64,000 nt of DNA, from assembly GCA_965247705.1 (NCBI GenBank), contig CBDFHV010000079.1:73278-137277 (forward strand), read 5' to 3'. Every line of letters starts with the position of its first letter. Position 1 is the first letter of the stretch. Under the pieces are notes generated by a model, which ran no database searches, had not been told where the DNA came from, and saw only the letters and a list, made by a program, of their open reading frames with translations. The translations under genes were made by a program, and so were the position numbers. Shown here one piece after another: positions 8,021-17,275 of the stretch. Origin of the DNA: CBDFHV01 sp965247705. GTDB taxonomy: Bacteria; Pseudomonadota; Alphaproteobacteria; Rhodospirillales; CAMCUA01.

Positions 8021-8644
8021 ATGACGCTGCCCCTCATGCCCAAGGCAACGGCCGTGTGGCTCGTCGATAACTCGACCCTGACGTTCGAGCAGATTGCCGA
8101 ATTCTGCGGCATGCACGCGCTTGAAGTGCAAGCCGTCGCCGACGGCGAAGTGGCGGTGGGTATCCATGGCCTGGATCCGATCGTCAATGGACAGCTGACG
8201 AGCGAGGAAATCGAGCGCTGTCAAAGCGATCCGAGTGCCCGGTTGACATTGTCCAAGCCGAACATCCCACTGCCCAAAAATCGCCACCGGGGCGCGCGTT
8301 ACACCCCGGTTTCCAAGCGCCAGGACCGGCCCGATGCCATCGCGTGGCTGCTCAAGCATTACGTGGAACTGAGCGACGCCAGCATCGCCAAGCTGATCGG
8401 CACGACCAAGGACACCATCACCAAGGTGCGCGACAAGACCCACTGGAACAGCCAGAACATCAAGCCCCGCAATCCGGTGGGTCTGGACCTCTGCGGCGAG
8501 GAGGACCTGGAGAAGGCGGTGGCCATCGCCCGGGCCAAGGCCGGGACCACCCGCGCCGCGCCCGCGCCGGTCGTCCCCGAAGGCCCGCCGGTGCCGGCCC
8601 CGGAGCGGACCCCGGAGCCGGCGCCCGCCGACACGGAGCACTGA
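8021..8644 (+). CDS. trcR: Cell cycle transcriptional regulator TrcR (DUF1013)
   Basis: 207 residues. The family is recognised from MPKATAVWLVDNSTLTFEQI, FCGMHALEVQAVADGEVA, the PVSKRQDRPDAIAWLLKHY block and KLIGTTKDTITKVRDKTHW, which reads as a helix-turn-helix. The last 30 residues are a Pro/Ala-rich tail that varies in the family. TrcR/DUF1013 is an alphaproteobacterial protein annotated as a cell-cycle transcription regulator. It is a single gene with its own promoter and a hairpin downstream. Position next to the quinone oxidoreductase and DUF1192 genes fits a core-genome setting. Confidence 0.9.
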   Translation: MTLPLMPKATAVWLVDNSTLTFEQIAEFCGMHALEVQAVADGEVAVGIHGLDPIVNGQLTSEEIERCQSDPSARLTLSKPNIPLPKNRHRGARYTPVSKRQDRPDAIAWLLKHYVELSDASIAKLIGTTKDTITKVRDKTHWNSQNIKPRNPVGLDLCGEEDLEKAVAIARAKAGTTRAAPAPVVPEGPPVPAPERTPEPAPADTEH

Positions 8645-8686
8645 ACCGGTTCCATCGAGCCGTCCCCGCACGGGGCCCAAAAAGAA

Positions 8687-8704
8687 GGGCCGCCGAAGCG
8701 GCCC
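8687..8704 (+). terminator. Hairpin terminator candidate after trcR
   Basis: Perfect 7-bp stem GGGCCGC / GCGGCCC with a CGAA tetraloop, 42 bp after the stop. No T-run follows, so it may act only as an RNA 3'-end stabiliser. Confidence 0.4.
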
Positions 8705-8851
8705 GAGTGGCGTCTTGGGGGGAGACATGATCTCCAAGTCGGGAGAATGGCTCGAACCGGACCCGGCAACCATGTCCATCACGGACCATTGGGGCAGGAT
8801 GTTGTCCCATGTGGGCGACATCCGATCGCACCAAACCGTTGGATTGCGCCC

Positions 8852-10015
8852 ATGAGCGGCGCACCCGAATCCATAGCCGACAAACTCGCCGCCTTGCGGG
8901 TCGATTTTTCCATCAAGGATCGGCGCTGCTATTTCAACAACGCCTCCGTCGGCGCCCTGTCCAATAGGGTCGTGGCGGCGGTCACCGAGTTTCTGGGCGA
9001 CGTGCGCGACCACGGCCGCAATTCCTATCCCCGGTGGTGCGAGACGGCGGAAAACGACATCAAGGGCCGGGCGGCCCGGCTGATCGGCGCCCGACCCGAC
9101 GAGATCGCCTTCGTCAAGAACACGACCGAAGGCCTCAACATCGTGGCCGGCGGGCTCGACTGGCGGGACGGCGACAACGTGATCATCGCCGACATCGAGT
9201 ATCCCTCGAACGTGTACTGCTGGCTCAAATTAGAGCAGCGCGGGGTTGTGGTCCGCTGGGTAAAGACCCGCGGCGGCCGGGTTCCCGTGGACGACGTGGC
9301 GGCGCTGATCGACGCACGGACTCGCCTGGTGTCCTTGAGCGCGGTTCAGTTCTCCACCGGATTCCGCCAGGATATCGCCGCGACCGGCGCCCTGTGCCGG
9401 GAGCGCGGCGTCCTATTCAACCTCGATGCCATCCAGTGGGTCGGCGCCCTGCACCTGGACCTGTCGTCCCTGGCGGTGGATTTCCTTTCCGCCGGCGGCC
9501 ACAAGTGGCTGTTGGCGCCCATCGGCACGGGCCTGTTCTATTGCCGCCGCGAGGTGCTGGATCGCCTCGACCCGCCGTTTGTGGGCTACAACACGGTGGG
9601 CCGGGGGGAAGCCCACATGGACTACGACCTGGTCTATCGGGACGGCGCCACCCGTTTCGAGGAAGCCTTGATCAACTTCCCGGGCATCTGGGGCCTGGAC
9701 GCCGCCATCGGCGCCCTTCTGGCGGTGGGGACGGAGGCGGTGGAAGCCTGCATTCTCGACTTGACGGAAGCCGCCATCGAAGGCCTGCGCCGACGGGGCT
9801 ACGACATCGTCAGTCCCGTGGGGCCCGGCGAACGGTCGGGGATCGTGTGCTTCCGCCACCCGACCATTCCCGCCGAGGCCATAGCCGAACGACTCCGTCA
9901 GGCTGGCGTTGACGTGGCCGTTCGTGGCGGATCGCTCCGCCTGTCGCCGTCCTATTACAACGATGGCGCGGAGATCGAACGCTTTCTGGAAACGCTGCCC
10001 GGCGCCCCGTCCTGA
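8852..10015 (+). CDS. Aminotransferase class V-fold PLP-dependent enzyme (cysteine desulfurase/isopenicillin epimerase-like)
   Basis: 387 residues from the ATG at 8852 (MSGAPESIADKL); the frame runs further up but that part has no family features. The fold is shown by YFNNASVGALS near the start, FVKNTTEGLNIVAGGL, DAIQWVGALHLD and the PLP lysine in LSAGGHKWLLAPIGTG. The aspartate before it (FNLDAIQ) would hold the pyridine nitrogen. No active-site cysteine loop of true NifS/IscS desulfurases is evident, so the reaction may be a lyase or epimerase step rather than sulfur transfer. It stands alone. Confidence 0.87.
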   Translation: MSGAPESIADKLAALRVDFSIKDRRCYFNNASVGALSNRVVAAVTEFLGDVRDHGRNSYPRWCETAENDIKGRAARLIGARPDEIAFVKNTTEGLNIVAGGLDWRDGDNVIIADIEYPSNVYCWLKLEQRGVVVRWVKTRGGRVPVDDVAALIDARTRLVSLSAVQFSTGFRQDIAATGALCRERGVLFNLDAIQWVGALHLDLSSLAVDFLSAGGHKWLLAPIGTGLFYCRREVLDRLDPPFVGYNTVGRGEAHMDYDLVYRDGATRFEEALINFPGIWGLDAAIGALLAVGTEAVEACILDLTEAAIEGLRRRGYDIVSPVGPGERSGIVCFRHPTIPAEAIAERLRQAGVDVAVRGGSLRLSPSYYNDGAEIERFLETLPGAPS

Positions 10016-10553
10016 CAGGTAGTGGCCCCGCTGGCCGGCGCCAGGTTCAGCGTGACGACCCTAGCTTTTCGGGGCGCGGGTCGGACGGCGAGCCTGTCGT
10101 TGGCGGTGTCGCGGCGGAAGGGGGACGCTCGGACAGGAGCACAATCGGGCCATCCGTTCTCGGGCTTTCGCCATGGTGCGAGCGGCGGTGATGATTCGAC
10201 CGGGATGCGGCCCGCAACATCGAACCAAACACCTGCAAGTTCAAACTGCGCCAGATCAACATCGCCCTTGTCCTCGGTATTGCCGTCCATGGCCGGCGAT
10301 TGCGGGCACGCGACGCCGTTGCCAATGGTCCACCGAACTCAAGCCGCAATCGACAAAATTACCATAGAATCCCATTTTTGCAAATGAGAATGATTTTCAT
10401 TGCGGCCCATTTCAACGAATGCCAGGGACCACGCCATCGGCGGCAAATGGTGTCCGGGCCGACCGAATATCGACATCGTGCAACCAATGCTGGTGTCGGC
10501 TATGCTGCCTCCCGAGGGGGTGACGGGATCGCGCGCGCAAGGAGGCGAAACCC
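10016..10553. other. 538-bp intergenic stretch
   Basis: Several frames are open but none shows protein-like composition, a ribosome-binding site or a recognised family. The only clear signal is the Fur-like palindrome at 10386-10404. An AAGGAGG (10539-10545) precedes the CBS gene. Confidence 0.5.
10386..10404. promoter_or_regulatory. Fur-box-like operator
   Basis: GAGAATGATTTTCATTGCG matches the 19-bp Fur consensus at 13 positions and sits inside the AT-rich run AAATGAGAATGATTTTCATT, unusual in this GC-rich DNA. It lies 150 bp before the CBS gene and 740 bp before the ferric-iron ABC transporter. It supports iron control of this block but could also bind Irr or RirA-type regulators. Confidence 0.5.
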
Positions 10554-10988
10554 ATGCTTATCGAACAGGTCCTCAGGGACAAGGGGGGCACCGTGGTGAC
10601 GATTTCCCCCGACACCGGCACCATTGAGGCAGCCCAAATCCTGGCGGAACGCCGAATCGGCCTCCTGGTGGTCTGCACCCCGGGCGGGCGAGTCCTCGGC
10701 GTGGTCTCGGAGCGCGACATTGTGCGCGCGGTGGCCAAGGCGGCGGACAGGTTAAGTGGTCTCAAGGTTTCGGACCTGATGACCGCGCGTCCCTTCATCT
10801 GCTCGCCGCGGGACGAGATCCGCACCGTGATGAACACCATGCAGGAACGGGGCTTTCGCCATATGCCCGTGGTCGAACACGGTCATTTGAAGGGCCTGGT
10901 CAGCAGCCGGGACCTGCTCAAGCACACGGTCGCCCAGGCCGAAATGCACGAGCAAGCGGCGGCCTGGTCCGACCTGGACTTCTTGTAG
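10554..10988 (+). CDS. CBS-domain pair protein
   Basis: 144 residues made almost entirely of two CBS motifs (about 8-62 and 75-128). Typical segments are VVTISPDTGTIEAAQIL, RIGLLVVCTPGGRVLGVVSERDIV and FRHMPVVEHGHLKGLVSSRDLL. Such stand-alone pairs bind AMP, ATP or related nucleotides and often act as energy sensors. The ribosome-binding site AAGGAGG precedes the ATG by 8 nt. It lies between a Fur-like box and an iron transporter, but no direct link to iron can be shown. Confidence 0.9.
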   Translation: MLIEQVLRDKGGTVVTISPDTGTIEAAQILAERRIGLLVVCTPGGRVLGVVSERDIVRAVAKAADRLSGLKVSDLMTARPFICSPRDEIRTVMNTMQERGFRHMPVVEHGHLKGLVSSRDLLKHTVAQAEMHEQAAAWSDLDFL

Positions 10989-11057
10989 GGATCGAAATGG
11001 CGCCGAACACGGCGCACTGACCACAAGACGCCGGGCCGAAAAGTCCTGTTCGCTAAT

Positions 11058-11073
11058 GTAACAGTGATGTTAC
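11058..11073. promoter_or_regulatory. Palindromic operator candidate before the iron transporter
   Basis: GTAACA-GTGA-TGTTAC, a perfect 6-4-6 inverted repeat 74 bp before the binding-protein ATG. The AT-rich half-sites look like a dimeric repressor or activator site; the factor is unknown. Confidence 0.4.
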
Positions 11074-11146
11074 GATCCTGTTTCAACCGCCGGGCCGATG
11101 GCCCGGCGGAGACTTTGCATATCGTCACATCAGGGAGAGATTGATC

Positions 11147-12179
11147 ATGAACGTGATCCGGTACGCGGCATTGGCCGCATTGTCAACGGCGGCCGTCGGT
11201 CATGGTGCCCCGGCTCAGGCAGCCGACAGAATGACCCTCTATTGCAGTCCGCAGATCGAATGGTGCCAGTTGGTGGTGAAGGAGTTTTCCAAGGACACCG
11301 GTATCCAGGTGGCCATGACCCGCAAAAGCTCGGGCGAGACCTTCGCCCAGATCAAGGCCGAGGCCCGCAACCCGAAGGGCGACGTGTGGTGGGGCGGCAC
11401 GGGTGATCCGCACCTGCAGGCGGCCGAGGAAGGTCTGACGGTGGAATACAAGTCCCCCATGCTGACCAAGCTCCACCCCTGGGCCCAGCAGCAGGCCAAG
11501 CAGTCGGGCTACAAAACCGTCGGCATCTACATGGGTGCGCTCGGCTTCGGCTATAACAAGGATCTCCTCAAGGCCAAGGGCCTGCCGGCGCCCAAGTGCT
11601 GGAAGGATCTGGCGAAACCGGCTTACAAGGGGGAGGTGCAGATCGCCAATCCCAACTCGTCGGGCACGTCCTACACCACGCTGGCCACCATGGTGCCAGA
11701 TACTGGGCGAGGACGGCGGTTTCAACTTCCTCAAGGCGATGCACAAGAACGTCAACCAGTACACCAAGTCGGGTTCGGCCCCGATCAAGGCGTCGGCGCG
11801 GGGCGAGACCACCATCGGCATCACCTTCCTGCACGACGTGGTGACCCAGGTAGTCAAGGGTTTCCCGATTCAGCCGGTGGCGCCGTGCGAGGGCACCGGT
11901 TACGAAATTGGCTCCATGAGCATCCTCAAGGGCGCCCGCAACATGGAGAGCGCCAAGAAGTTCTACGACTGGGCGCTCAGCCCGGCCTCCCAGAAGCTGA
12001 TGCCCCAGGCCAAGGCCTATCAGGTGCCGTCCAATGCCTCGGTGGAGCCACCGCCGGAAGCGCCGAAAGTAAGCGAGATCAAGCTGATCAACTACGACTT
12101 CGGCAAGTATGGCTCGTCCGCCGAGCGCAAGCGTCTGCTTTCCAAGTGGGACGCCGAAGTGAAGAGCCTGCCGCAGTAG
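11147..12179 (+). pseudogene. Ferric-iron ABC transporter binding protein (FbpA/AfuA/FutA-like), one-base frameshift
   Basis: A signal peptide (ending PAQAA) is followed by MTLYCSPQIEWCQ, a segment beginning KSSGETF, and GDVWWGGTGDPHLQA, all typical of the ferric-binding protein family. Near residue 183 the frame breaks. The 5' part (11147-11695) and 3' part (from 11697: QILGEDGGFNFLKAMHKN to the end KSLPQ) join perfectly if one C of the CC at 11696-11697 is removed. Without that, a 351-codon product with a nonsense tail results. Both halves are otherwise well conserved, so this is either a very recent mutation or a sequencing error. GGGAG at 11133-11137 supports ATG 11147. It heads the binding protein-permease-ATPase operon. 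Confidence 0.87.
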
Positions 12180-12281
12180 GCATTCGATCGGCCTGAACGT
12201 GGACGCGGCGGGGATGGGCTTGGGCCCGTCCCCGCCCGCCGACGTTCGTCGCATTCGGTCGCCCTCGGTCTCGAAATTCAA

Positions 12282-14489
12282 ATGAATCGCAACGTCATCC
12301 TGTGGTGCGTCGTCGGCTGGATCGGCTATGCGATCCTGCCCTGGTACGCCATCTACGACGGCTTTTGGAGCCTGGACTGGCTGGGCGGCTTTCCCTTAGG
12401 CGGCGATGAAGCGCCGGGCCTGGTGCAGGTGCTGGCCCATGATCGATGGTGGCTCATACCCATCCTGCCCATGCTGCTGGCGCCCTTGGCCCTGTGGCGG
12501 CGGGATCGTCACGACCCGCTGTTCGCCAAGGCGTTGATCGTCATCGGCGCCTTGGGGCTGGCGGTGACGCTAGGTCAAGGCTTCGCCATCGGCATCTCGG
12601 GCTGGGAGTACCGCTTTCTTGAAGGCGCCTTTGGCCCGCTGGACGAAAAGCAGTTTGGAATGGGGTATGGCGCCCTGCTGGTGGTTGGCGCCTTTCTGTT
12701 CCTGATGACCCGTGGCATCGCCGCCCGCGGCCTGATCAAGGGCGACGTGTTCGTGGTCGGGTCCATCGGCCTCGTGGTGGCCATGATCGCCGCCTTCATC
12801 TTTTTCCCGGTGATCACCATCCTGCTCAGCGCGTTCCGGGACAACGACGGCCTGTTCGCGCCGATGCTTTTCGTCGGCAAGTTTTTCTCCCCCAGCGTCT
12901 GGGGCCTGGACTGCCTCTCCGGATCGGTGACCTGCGGCGTCGCCTGGAACTCCCTGTGGATGGCGGTGCTGGTCGGGGTCACGACGACGCTTCTCGGCCT
13001 CGCCTTCGCGCTTGTGGTCACGCGGACCGGTTTCCGTGCCAAGAGGGCGCTGCGGATCCTGACCGTGCTGCCGATCGTCACCCCGCCCTTCGTCATCGGG
13101 CTGGCGGTGATCCTTCTGTTCGGCCGCGCCGGCGCGGCCACCGAGGCGATGCACGCGTTGCTCGGTATCGAGCCCAGCCGTTGGATCTATGGTCTGCCCG
13201 GCATCTGGCTGGCCCAGACCCTGGCCTTCACGCCCATCACCTTCCTGGTGCTCATCGGCGTGGTGGAGGGGATCAGTCCGTCCATGGAGGAAGCGGCGCT
13301 GACCCTGCGCGCCGACCGATGGCGCACGTTCCGCACGGTGTCGTGGCCCCTGATGCGCCCCGGCCTCGCCAACGCCTTTCTGCTGGGCTTCATCGAAAGC
13401 CTGGCGGACTTCGGCAATCCCCTGGTGCTGGGCGGCAACTACGAGGTGCTGTCGACGGAGATCTTCTTCGCCATCGTCGGTGCCCAGAACGATCAGGGCC
13501 AGGCGGCGGTGCTGGCGATCGTGCTGCTGGCATTCACGCTGTCGGCCTTTTACGCCCAGCGCCGATGGCTGGGGCGGAAGTCCTACGCCACCGTGACCGG
13601 CAAGGGCGATTCGGGAGTGCACGTGAATATCCCGGACCGACTGCGCTGGTCGGTGTATGGAGTGGTCCTGCCGTGGGCGGCGTTTACGGCGGTGATTTAC
13701 GGGATGATCCTGTTCGGCGGCTTCGTCAAGCTGTGGGGATACGACCACTCCTTCACCCTGCAGCACTACACGGACGCGTTCTCCATCACCACCAGCGAGC
13801 ACGGGCTGGTATGGAGCGGGGCGGCCTGGAATTCCTTCTGGACGACGCTTCAGATCTCCGTTATCTCGGCGCCGTTGACCGCCGGCGTCGGGCTGCTGAC
13901 GGCCTACATCCTCGTCCGCCAGCGGTTCGTGGGGAAGGACGTCTTCGAGTTCGGCACCATGCTGAGCTTCGCCATTCCCGGCACCGTGATCGGGGTCGCC
14001 TACATTCTGGCCTTCAACGTGCCGCCCATCGAGATCACCGGCACCGGGGTGATCCTGGTCATCTGCTTCGTCTTTAGAAACATGCCCGTGGGCGTACGCG
14101 CCGGAGTCGCCGCCATGAGCCAAATCTCTCAGGATCTGGACGAGGCCTCCCTGACCCTCGGCGCCAGCAGTTTCGGCACCCTGCGCCGGGTGGTCCTGCC
14201 GCTGTTACGCCCCGCCGTGATCGCCGCCCTGGTGTTCAGCTTCGTGCGCGCGGTAACCGCCATCAGCGCGGTGATCTTCCTGGTCAGCGCCGACTATGAC
14301 ATGGCCACGTCCTATATCATCGGCCGGGCGGAGAACGGCGACTACGGTCTCGCCATCGCCTATTCCTCGGTGCTGATCGTGGTGATGCTATCGGTCATCG
14401 TGTTGATTCAAGTGATGGTGGGACAACGGAAACTGGGGCGGCGCGGCGCCGCCGGTGCCGACTTCGCGCCCCGAGGCGTGCCGGCGTAA
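12282..14489 (+). CDS. Ferric-iron ABC transporter permease, fused double domain (FbpB/SfuB-like)
   Basis: 735 residues. An N-terminal region with four or more extra helices (about 1-165) precedes two copies of the binding-protein-dependent permease domain. Each has an EAA loop: EEAALTLRADRWRTFRTVSWPLM (first copy) and DEASLTLGASSFGTLRRVVLPLL (second). This tandem form is standard for FbpB-type iron importers, but the extra N-terminal helices make it longer than the roughly 500-560 residues of classical members. It forms the inner-membrane channel for iron released by the periplasmic binding protein and is driven by the ATPase 17 bp downstream. Confidence 0.92.
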   Translation: MNRNVILWCVVGWIGYAILPWYAIYDGFWSLDWLGGFPLGGDEAPGLVQVLAHDRWWLIPILPMLLAPLALWRRDRHDPLFAKALIVIGALGLAVTLGQGFAIGISGWEYRFLEGAFGPLDEKQFGMGYGALLVVGAFLFLMTRGIAARGLIKGDVFVVGSIGLVVAMIAAFIFFPVITILLSAFRDNDGLFAPMLFVGKFFSPSVWGLDCLSGSVTCGVAWNSLWMAVLVGVTTTLLGLAFALVVTRTGFRAKRALRILTVLPIVTPPFVIGLAVILLFGRAGAATEAMHALLGIEPSRWIYGLPGIWLAQTLAFTPITFLVLIGVVEGISPSMEEAALTLRADRWRTFRTVSWPLMRPGLANAFLLGFIESLADFGNPLVLGGNYEVLSTEIFFAIVGAQNDQGQAAVLAIVLLAFTLSAFYAQRRWLGRKSYATVTGKGDSGVHVNIPDRLRWSVYGVVLPWAAFTAVIYGMILFGGFVKLWGYDHSFTLQHYTDAFSITTSEHGLVWSGAAWNSFWTTLQISVISAPLTAGVGLLTAYILVRQRFVGKDVFEFGTMLSFAIPGTVIGVAYILAFNVPPIEITGTGVILVICFVFRNMPVGVRAGVAAMSQISQDLDEASLTLGASSFGTLRRVVLPLLRPAVIAALVFSFVRAVTAISAVIFLVSADYDMATSYIIGRAENGDYGLAIAYSSVLIVVMLSVIVLIQVMVGQRKLGRRGAAGADFAPRGVPA

Positions 14490-14506
14490 GGGGAAGGAGA
14501 CGACCA

Positions 14507-15574
14507 ATGGCCAGCGGTGACGGAAAGGGCTCGGTCCGCTTCGAGAGCGTGACCAAGGCCTACGGCGAGGTGGTGGCCGTCCGTGAGTTGAGTTTCGAGA
14601 TCGCGCCGGGAACGCTGGTCACCCTGCTGGGCCCGTCGGGCTGCGGCAAGACCACCACGCTGCGCCTGATCGCCGGTCTGGAAATGGCCACCGCCGGCAC
14701 CATCCGCATCGGCGAGAACGACGTCACCCGGCTGTCCGCCACCGACCGCGACGTCAGCATGGTGTTCCAGTCCTACGCCCTCTTTCCCCACATGACGGTG
14801 CTGGAAAACGTTTCCTATGGCCTTAGCGTCGGCAACCGACCCAAGGCCGAGGTTAAGGAGAAAGCGGAAGAGGGCCTGGATCTGGTCGGGCTCGCCGGCT
14901 ATGGCGAGCGTTTGCCGAGCGAGCTGTCGGGCGGGCAGCAGCAACGGGTCGCGGTGGCCCGGGCCCTGGTGTTGGAGCCCCAGGTGCTGCTATTCGACGA
15001 ACCCCTATCCAACCTGGACGCCAAGCTGCGCCGCCGGGTCCGCGAGGACATCCGCGAACTGCAACAGAACCTGGGCCTCACTTCGGTCTACGTCACCCAT
15101 GACCAGCAGGAAGCCCTCGCCGTTTCCGACCGGATCATCGTCATGAACAACGCGGTGATCGCCCAGGAAGGCAAACCGCACGAACTTTACGATGCCCCGG
15201 CCGACGTGTTCGTCGCCGATTTCATCGGCGACGCCAATCTGGTCGACGCCGAGGTCACGGCCGCCGACGACACCACGGCCTCGGTTCGCATCGGCCCGGT
15301 GGAAGCCCGGCTCAGCCGGCGCGACTTTCCCATCGGTCCCGTCAAGGTGGCGATCCGCCCCGAATCCGTGGCCTTGGAGCCGGGCGGCGGCGGCGCGGGC
15401 ATCCCGGGCGTGGTGGCCAAGGCCGTCTACCTGGGCAGCCACATGGAATATACGGTCGAGACCGCACTCGGAGAATTGTTCGTCATCCAGCACCGCACCG
15501 ATAGGCCGGTAGCGCGGGGCGCCGAGGTCTCGGTGATCCTCGCCGACCGAGGGGTCGCCCTGGTTCACGGCTGA
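14507..15574 (+). CDS. Ferric-iron ABC transporter ATP-binding protein (FbpC-like)
   Basis: 355 residues. Walker A GPSGCGKTT, Q-loop VFQSYALFPHMT, signature LSGGQQQRVAVARAL, Walker B VLLFDEPLSNLDAKL and switch histidine THDQQEAL are all intact. The C-terminal 120 residues are a TOBE-type regulatory domain (VAIRPESVALEPG), as in FbpC/PotA. It follows the permease by 17 bp with a GGAAGGAG ribosome-binding site. It hydrolyses ATP on the cytoplasmic face. Specificity for iron is inferred from the operon. Confidence 0.92.
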   Translation: MASGDGKGSVRFESVTKAYGEVVAVRELSFEIAPGTLVTLLGPSGCGKTTTLRLIAGLEMATAGTIRIGENDVTRLSATDRDVSMVFQSYALFPHMTVLENVSYGLSVGNRPKAEVKEKAEEGLDLVGLAGYGERLPSELSGGQQQRVAVARALVLEPQVLLFDEPLSNLDAKLRRRVREDIRELQQNLGLTSVYVTHDQQEALAVSDRIIVMNNAVIAQEGKPHELYDAPADVFVADFIGDANLVDAEVTAADDTTASVRIGPVEARLSRRDFPIGPVKVAIRPESVALEPGGGGAGIPGVVAKAVYLGSHMEYTVETALGELFVIQHRTDRPVARGAEVSVILADRGVALVHG

Positions 15575-15946
15575 CCTGGAGGCGGAGCGGCCGGCGCCGG
15601 CGTCGCGCGCAAACTGCGCTAAGGATACCGTCGTTGTTCCTGATCCCACTTCGATAATCACCGGTTACCGGTCAGCCGGCGGTCGTTTGTGGTCGCGTTC
15701 ACCGTCGAGAAAGTCGAAGTACCGAAATGCTGCGAAGTCGAATTTGAGATCGGCTTCTTTCGCCACAACTCGGTAGCTTTACCCATTGGCGCCTCGGCCC
15801 TATTCTAGTGTCGCGAGGGGCTGACCTGACCGATCGGGCTACGACGCGCTACTCGTGGCTGTTTGGCGAGGCGGCCCAGCACTTGGGACTCTGGCCTACT
15901 TGGCCTCCGAGTGGCGAACGCTGATGTCGTGGAGACAAAGGTGAGA
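15575..15946. other. 372-bp intergenic stretch
   Basis: No gene is supported. A C/G-rich repeat (GCCGGCGCCGGC) lies just after the iron operon at 15590-15601 and may end transcription; the rest shows no clear promoter or repeat. Confidence 0.4.
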
Positions 15947-16334
15947 ATGCCGCTTCGAGTCGCCGACGATCAGTCACCGACATTCTTCGGGGCGGGTCGA
16001 GCAACACGGGTGCTCAGGCGTTCCCTCATCGCAGCCCTTGGCGGCCTGGCTGCTGGCAACGTCCCTTCATGCCGCCGAATCGCTCCGCATTGGAGTATCC
16101 CTCGGCCTGACGGGACGATACGCCCAACCCGCGAAGATGCAGGAGCGCGGCTACCGGCTGTGGGAACAGAACGTGAACTTACAGGGCGGGATGTATTGGG
16201 TCAGGACGCGGAAATGGCTTTTGCTCCATCCCTGTGGGAACCAGACGAAAATCTAAAGGACCGTAAAGATCATCATCGTCGATGACAAGAGTAGTGGAGA
16301 AGAAGCGAACAGCATCTATCGGGATTTGATTGAG
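15947..16334 (+). pseudogene. Periplasmic ligand-binding protein (Liv/Ami type), broken 5' part
   Basis: ATG 15947 opens a frame whose RVLRRSLIAALGGLAA looks like a signal-peptide core. The mature start (AESLRIGVSLGLTGRYAQ, then NVNLQGGM) is in another frame, so a frameshift lies near 16030-16050. After GGM comes a 72-nt block copied from 18264-18335, which ends in an in-frame TAA (16254-16256). The original frame then resumes (VKIIIVDDKSSGEEANSIYRDLIE) and is cut at 16334 by the IS. The protein belongs to the type I periplasmic binding fold used by Liv and AmiC proteins. With a kinase and activator downstream it was probably the ligand sensor of a three-part signalling system. Confidence 0.8.
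16187..16258 (+). repeat. 72-nt direct duplication, copy 1 (inserted)
   Basis: Identical over 72 nt to 18264-18335 of the same broken gene, but read in a different codon phase. Here it interrupts the conserved N-terminal region, so this is the derived copy. Confidence 0.9.
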
Positions 16335-16369
16335 TGTAGCGCACCCGGTTCCTTGGACACAAGTTTGTC

Positions 16370-17275
16370 TCACGCGGCGGGCCTGATTGAGATCGCGGCG
16401 TGCCACGCCTGACGAGCTTGAGCGGGGCTCAGGCAGCCGTTCTTTTCGACGATCCACTGGGCATTGTAGAGTTCGACGAAGTCGCGGACGGCGTCCCGCA
16501 GCTCCGCGATGTTGCGGTAGATGCGACCATGGATGATCTGTTCCTTCAGCGTGCGATTGAACCGCTCGGCGACGCCGTTGGTCTGGGGCTCGGCGACGAA
16601 GGCGTAGGACGGCTGGATGCCCCAGAACTTGATCTGGTTGGTGAAGTGGTCCGACAGATACTGGGAGCCGTGATCCATCCGCAAGGCCAGCCCCCGAGCC
16701 GCGCCGGCCGCGGTCGAGCCATACAGCCCGGCAAGCCCCATGGAGATCGGCTGCAGGGCGGCGAAGCGGTCGCCGCGCTTGCAGACATGCCAGCCGACAC
16801 ACTCGGCGTTCCAATGCTCGACGGCGGTGAAGATCCAGCCCCAGCCGTCGTCCACCGTGAACACCCGAACGCCATCGGTGCCCCACATGAGGTTCGGGGC
16901 ATGAGTGATGATCTCACCGTCATGGGGATTGCCGCCACGGCGGCGGCAGCGATGGGGCGAGAGCAGATTGTTCTCGCGCATCAGGCGGAGCACCCGCTTG
17001 CGGGCAACCCGGATGTCGCGACAGACCCGAAGCCGAGCCCAGACCTTGCGGTAGCCCTCGCCCTCCCAGGGCGATGCCTCCAGGTCGGCTTCGATCGCCA
17101 CCAGCAGCGCCTGGTCCGAGATCGCGGGCTTCGGTCCCCGACGCTTTGCCGGCGGCTGCTCGGCGTGCTGGCCGGAGGTCACGGCGTAGAACGAGGAGCG
17201 GGCCATGCCCCAGGCGGCGCAGACCCGCCGCAGGCCGTAGGCCAGACCCGTGCCGGGCGAGGTGGCGGCACTCAT
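16370..17275 (-). CDS. IS transposase orfB, rve-type DDE integrase (copy 1)
   Basis: 301 residues. An N-terminal HTH_21-like region (RRVCAAWGMARSSFY, YRKVWARLRV) is followed by the catalytic core: D in WGTDGVRVF, D in LRMDHGSQYLSDHF, and E in NGVAERFNRTLKEQ. This is the IS3-type DDE arrangement. Its ATG (17275-17273) overlaps the orfA stop as ATGA, so it is probably translated by re-initiation rather than by the -1 frameshift common in IS3. All catalytic residues are intact. Compared with copy 2 it has Cys instead of Tyr in NGCLSPAQ. Confidence 0.92.
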   Translation of the reverse strand: MSAATSPGTGLAYGLRRVCAAWGMARSSFYAVTSGQHAEQPPAKRRGPKPAISDQALLVAIEADLEASPWEGEGYRKVWARLRVCRDIRVARKRVLRLMRENNLLSPHRCRRRGGNPHDGEIITHAPNLMWGTDGVRVFTVDDGWGWIFTAVEHWNAECVGWHVCKRGDRFAALQPISMGLAGLYGSTAAGAARGLALRMDHGSQYLSDHFTNQIKFWGIQPSYAFVAEPQTNGVAERFNRTLKEQIIHGRIYRNIAELRDAVRDFVELYNAQWIVEKNGCLSPAQARQAWHAAISIRPAA

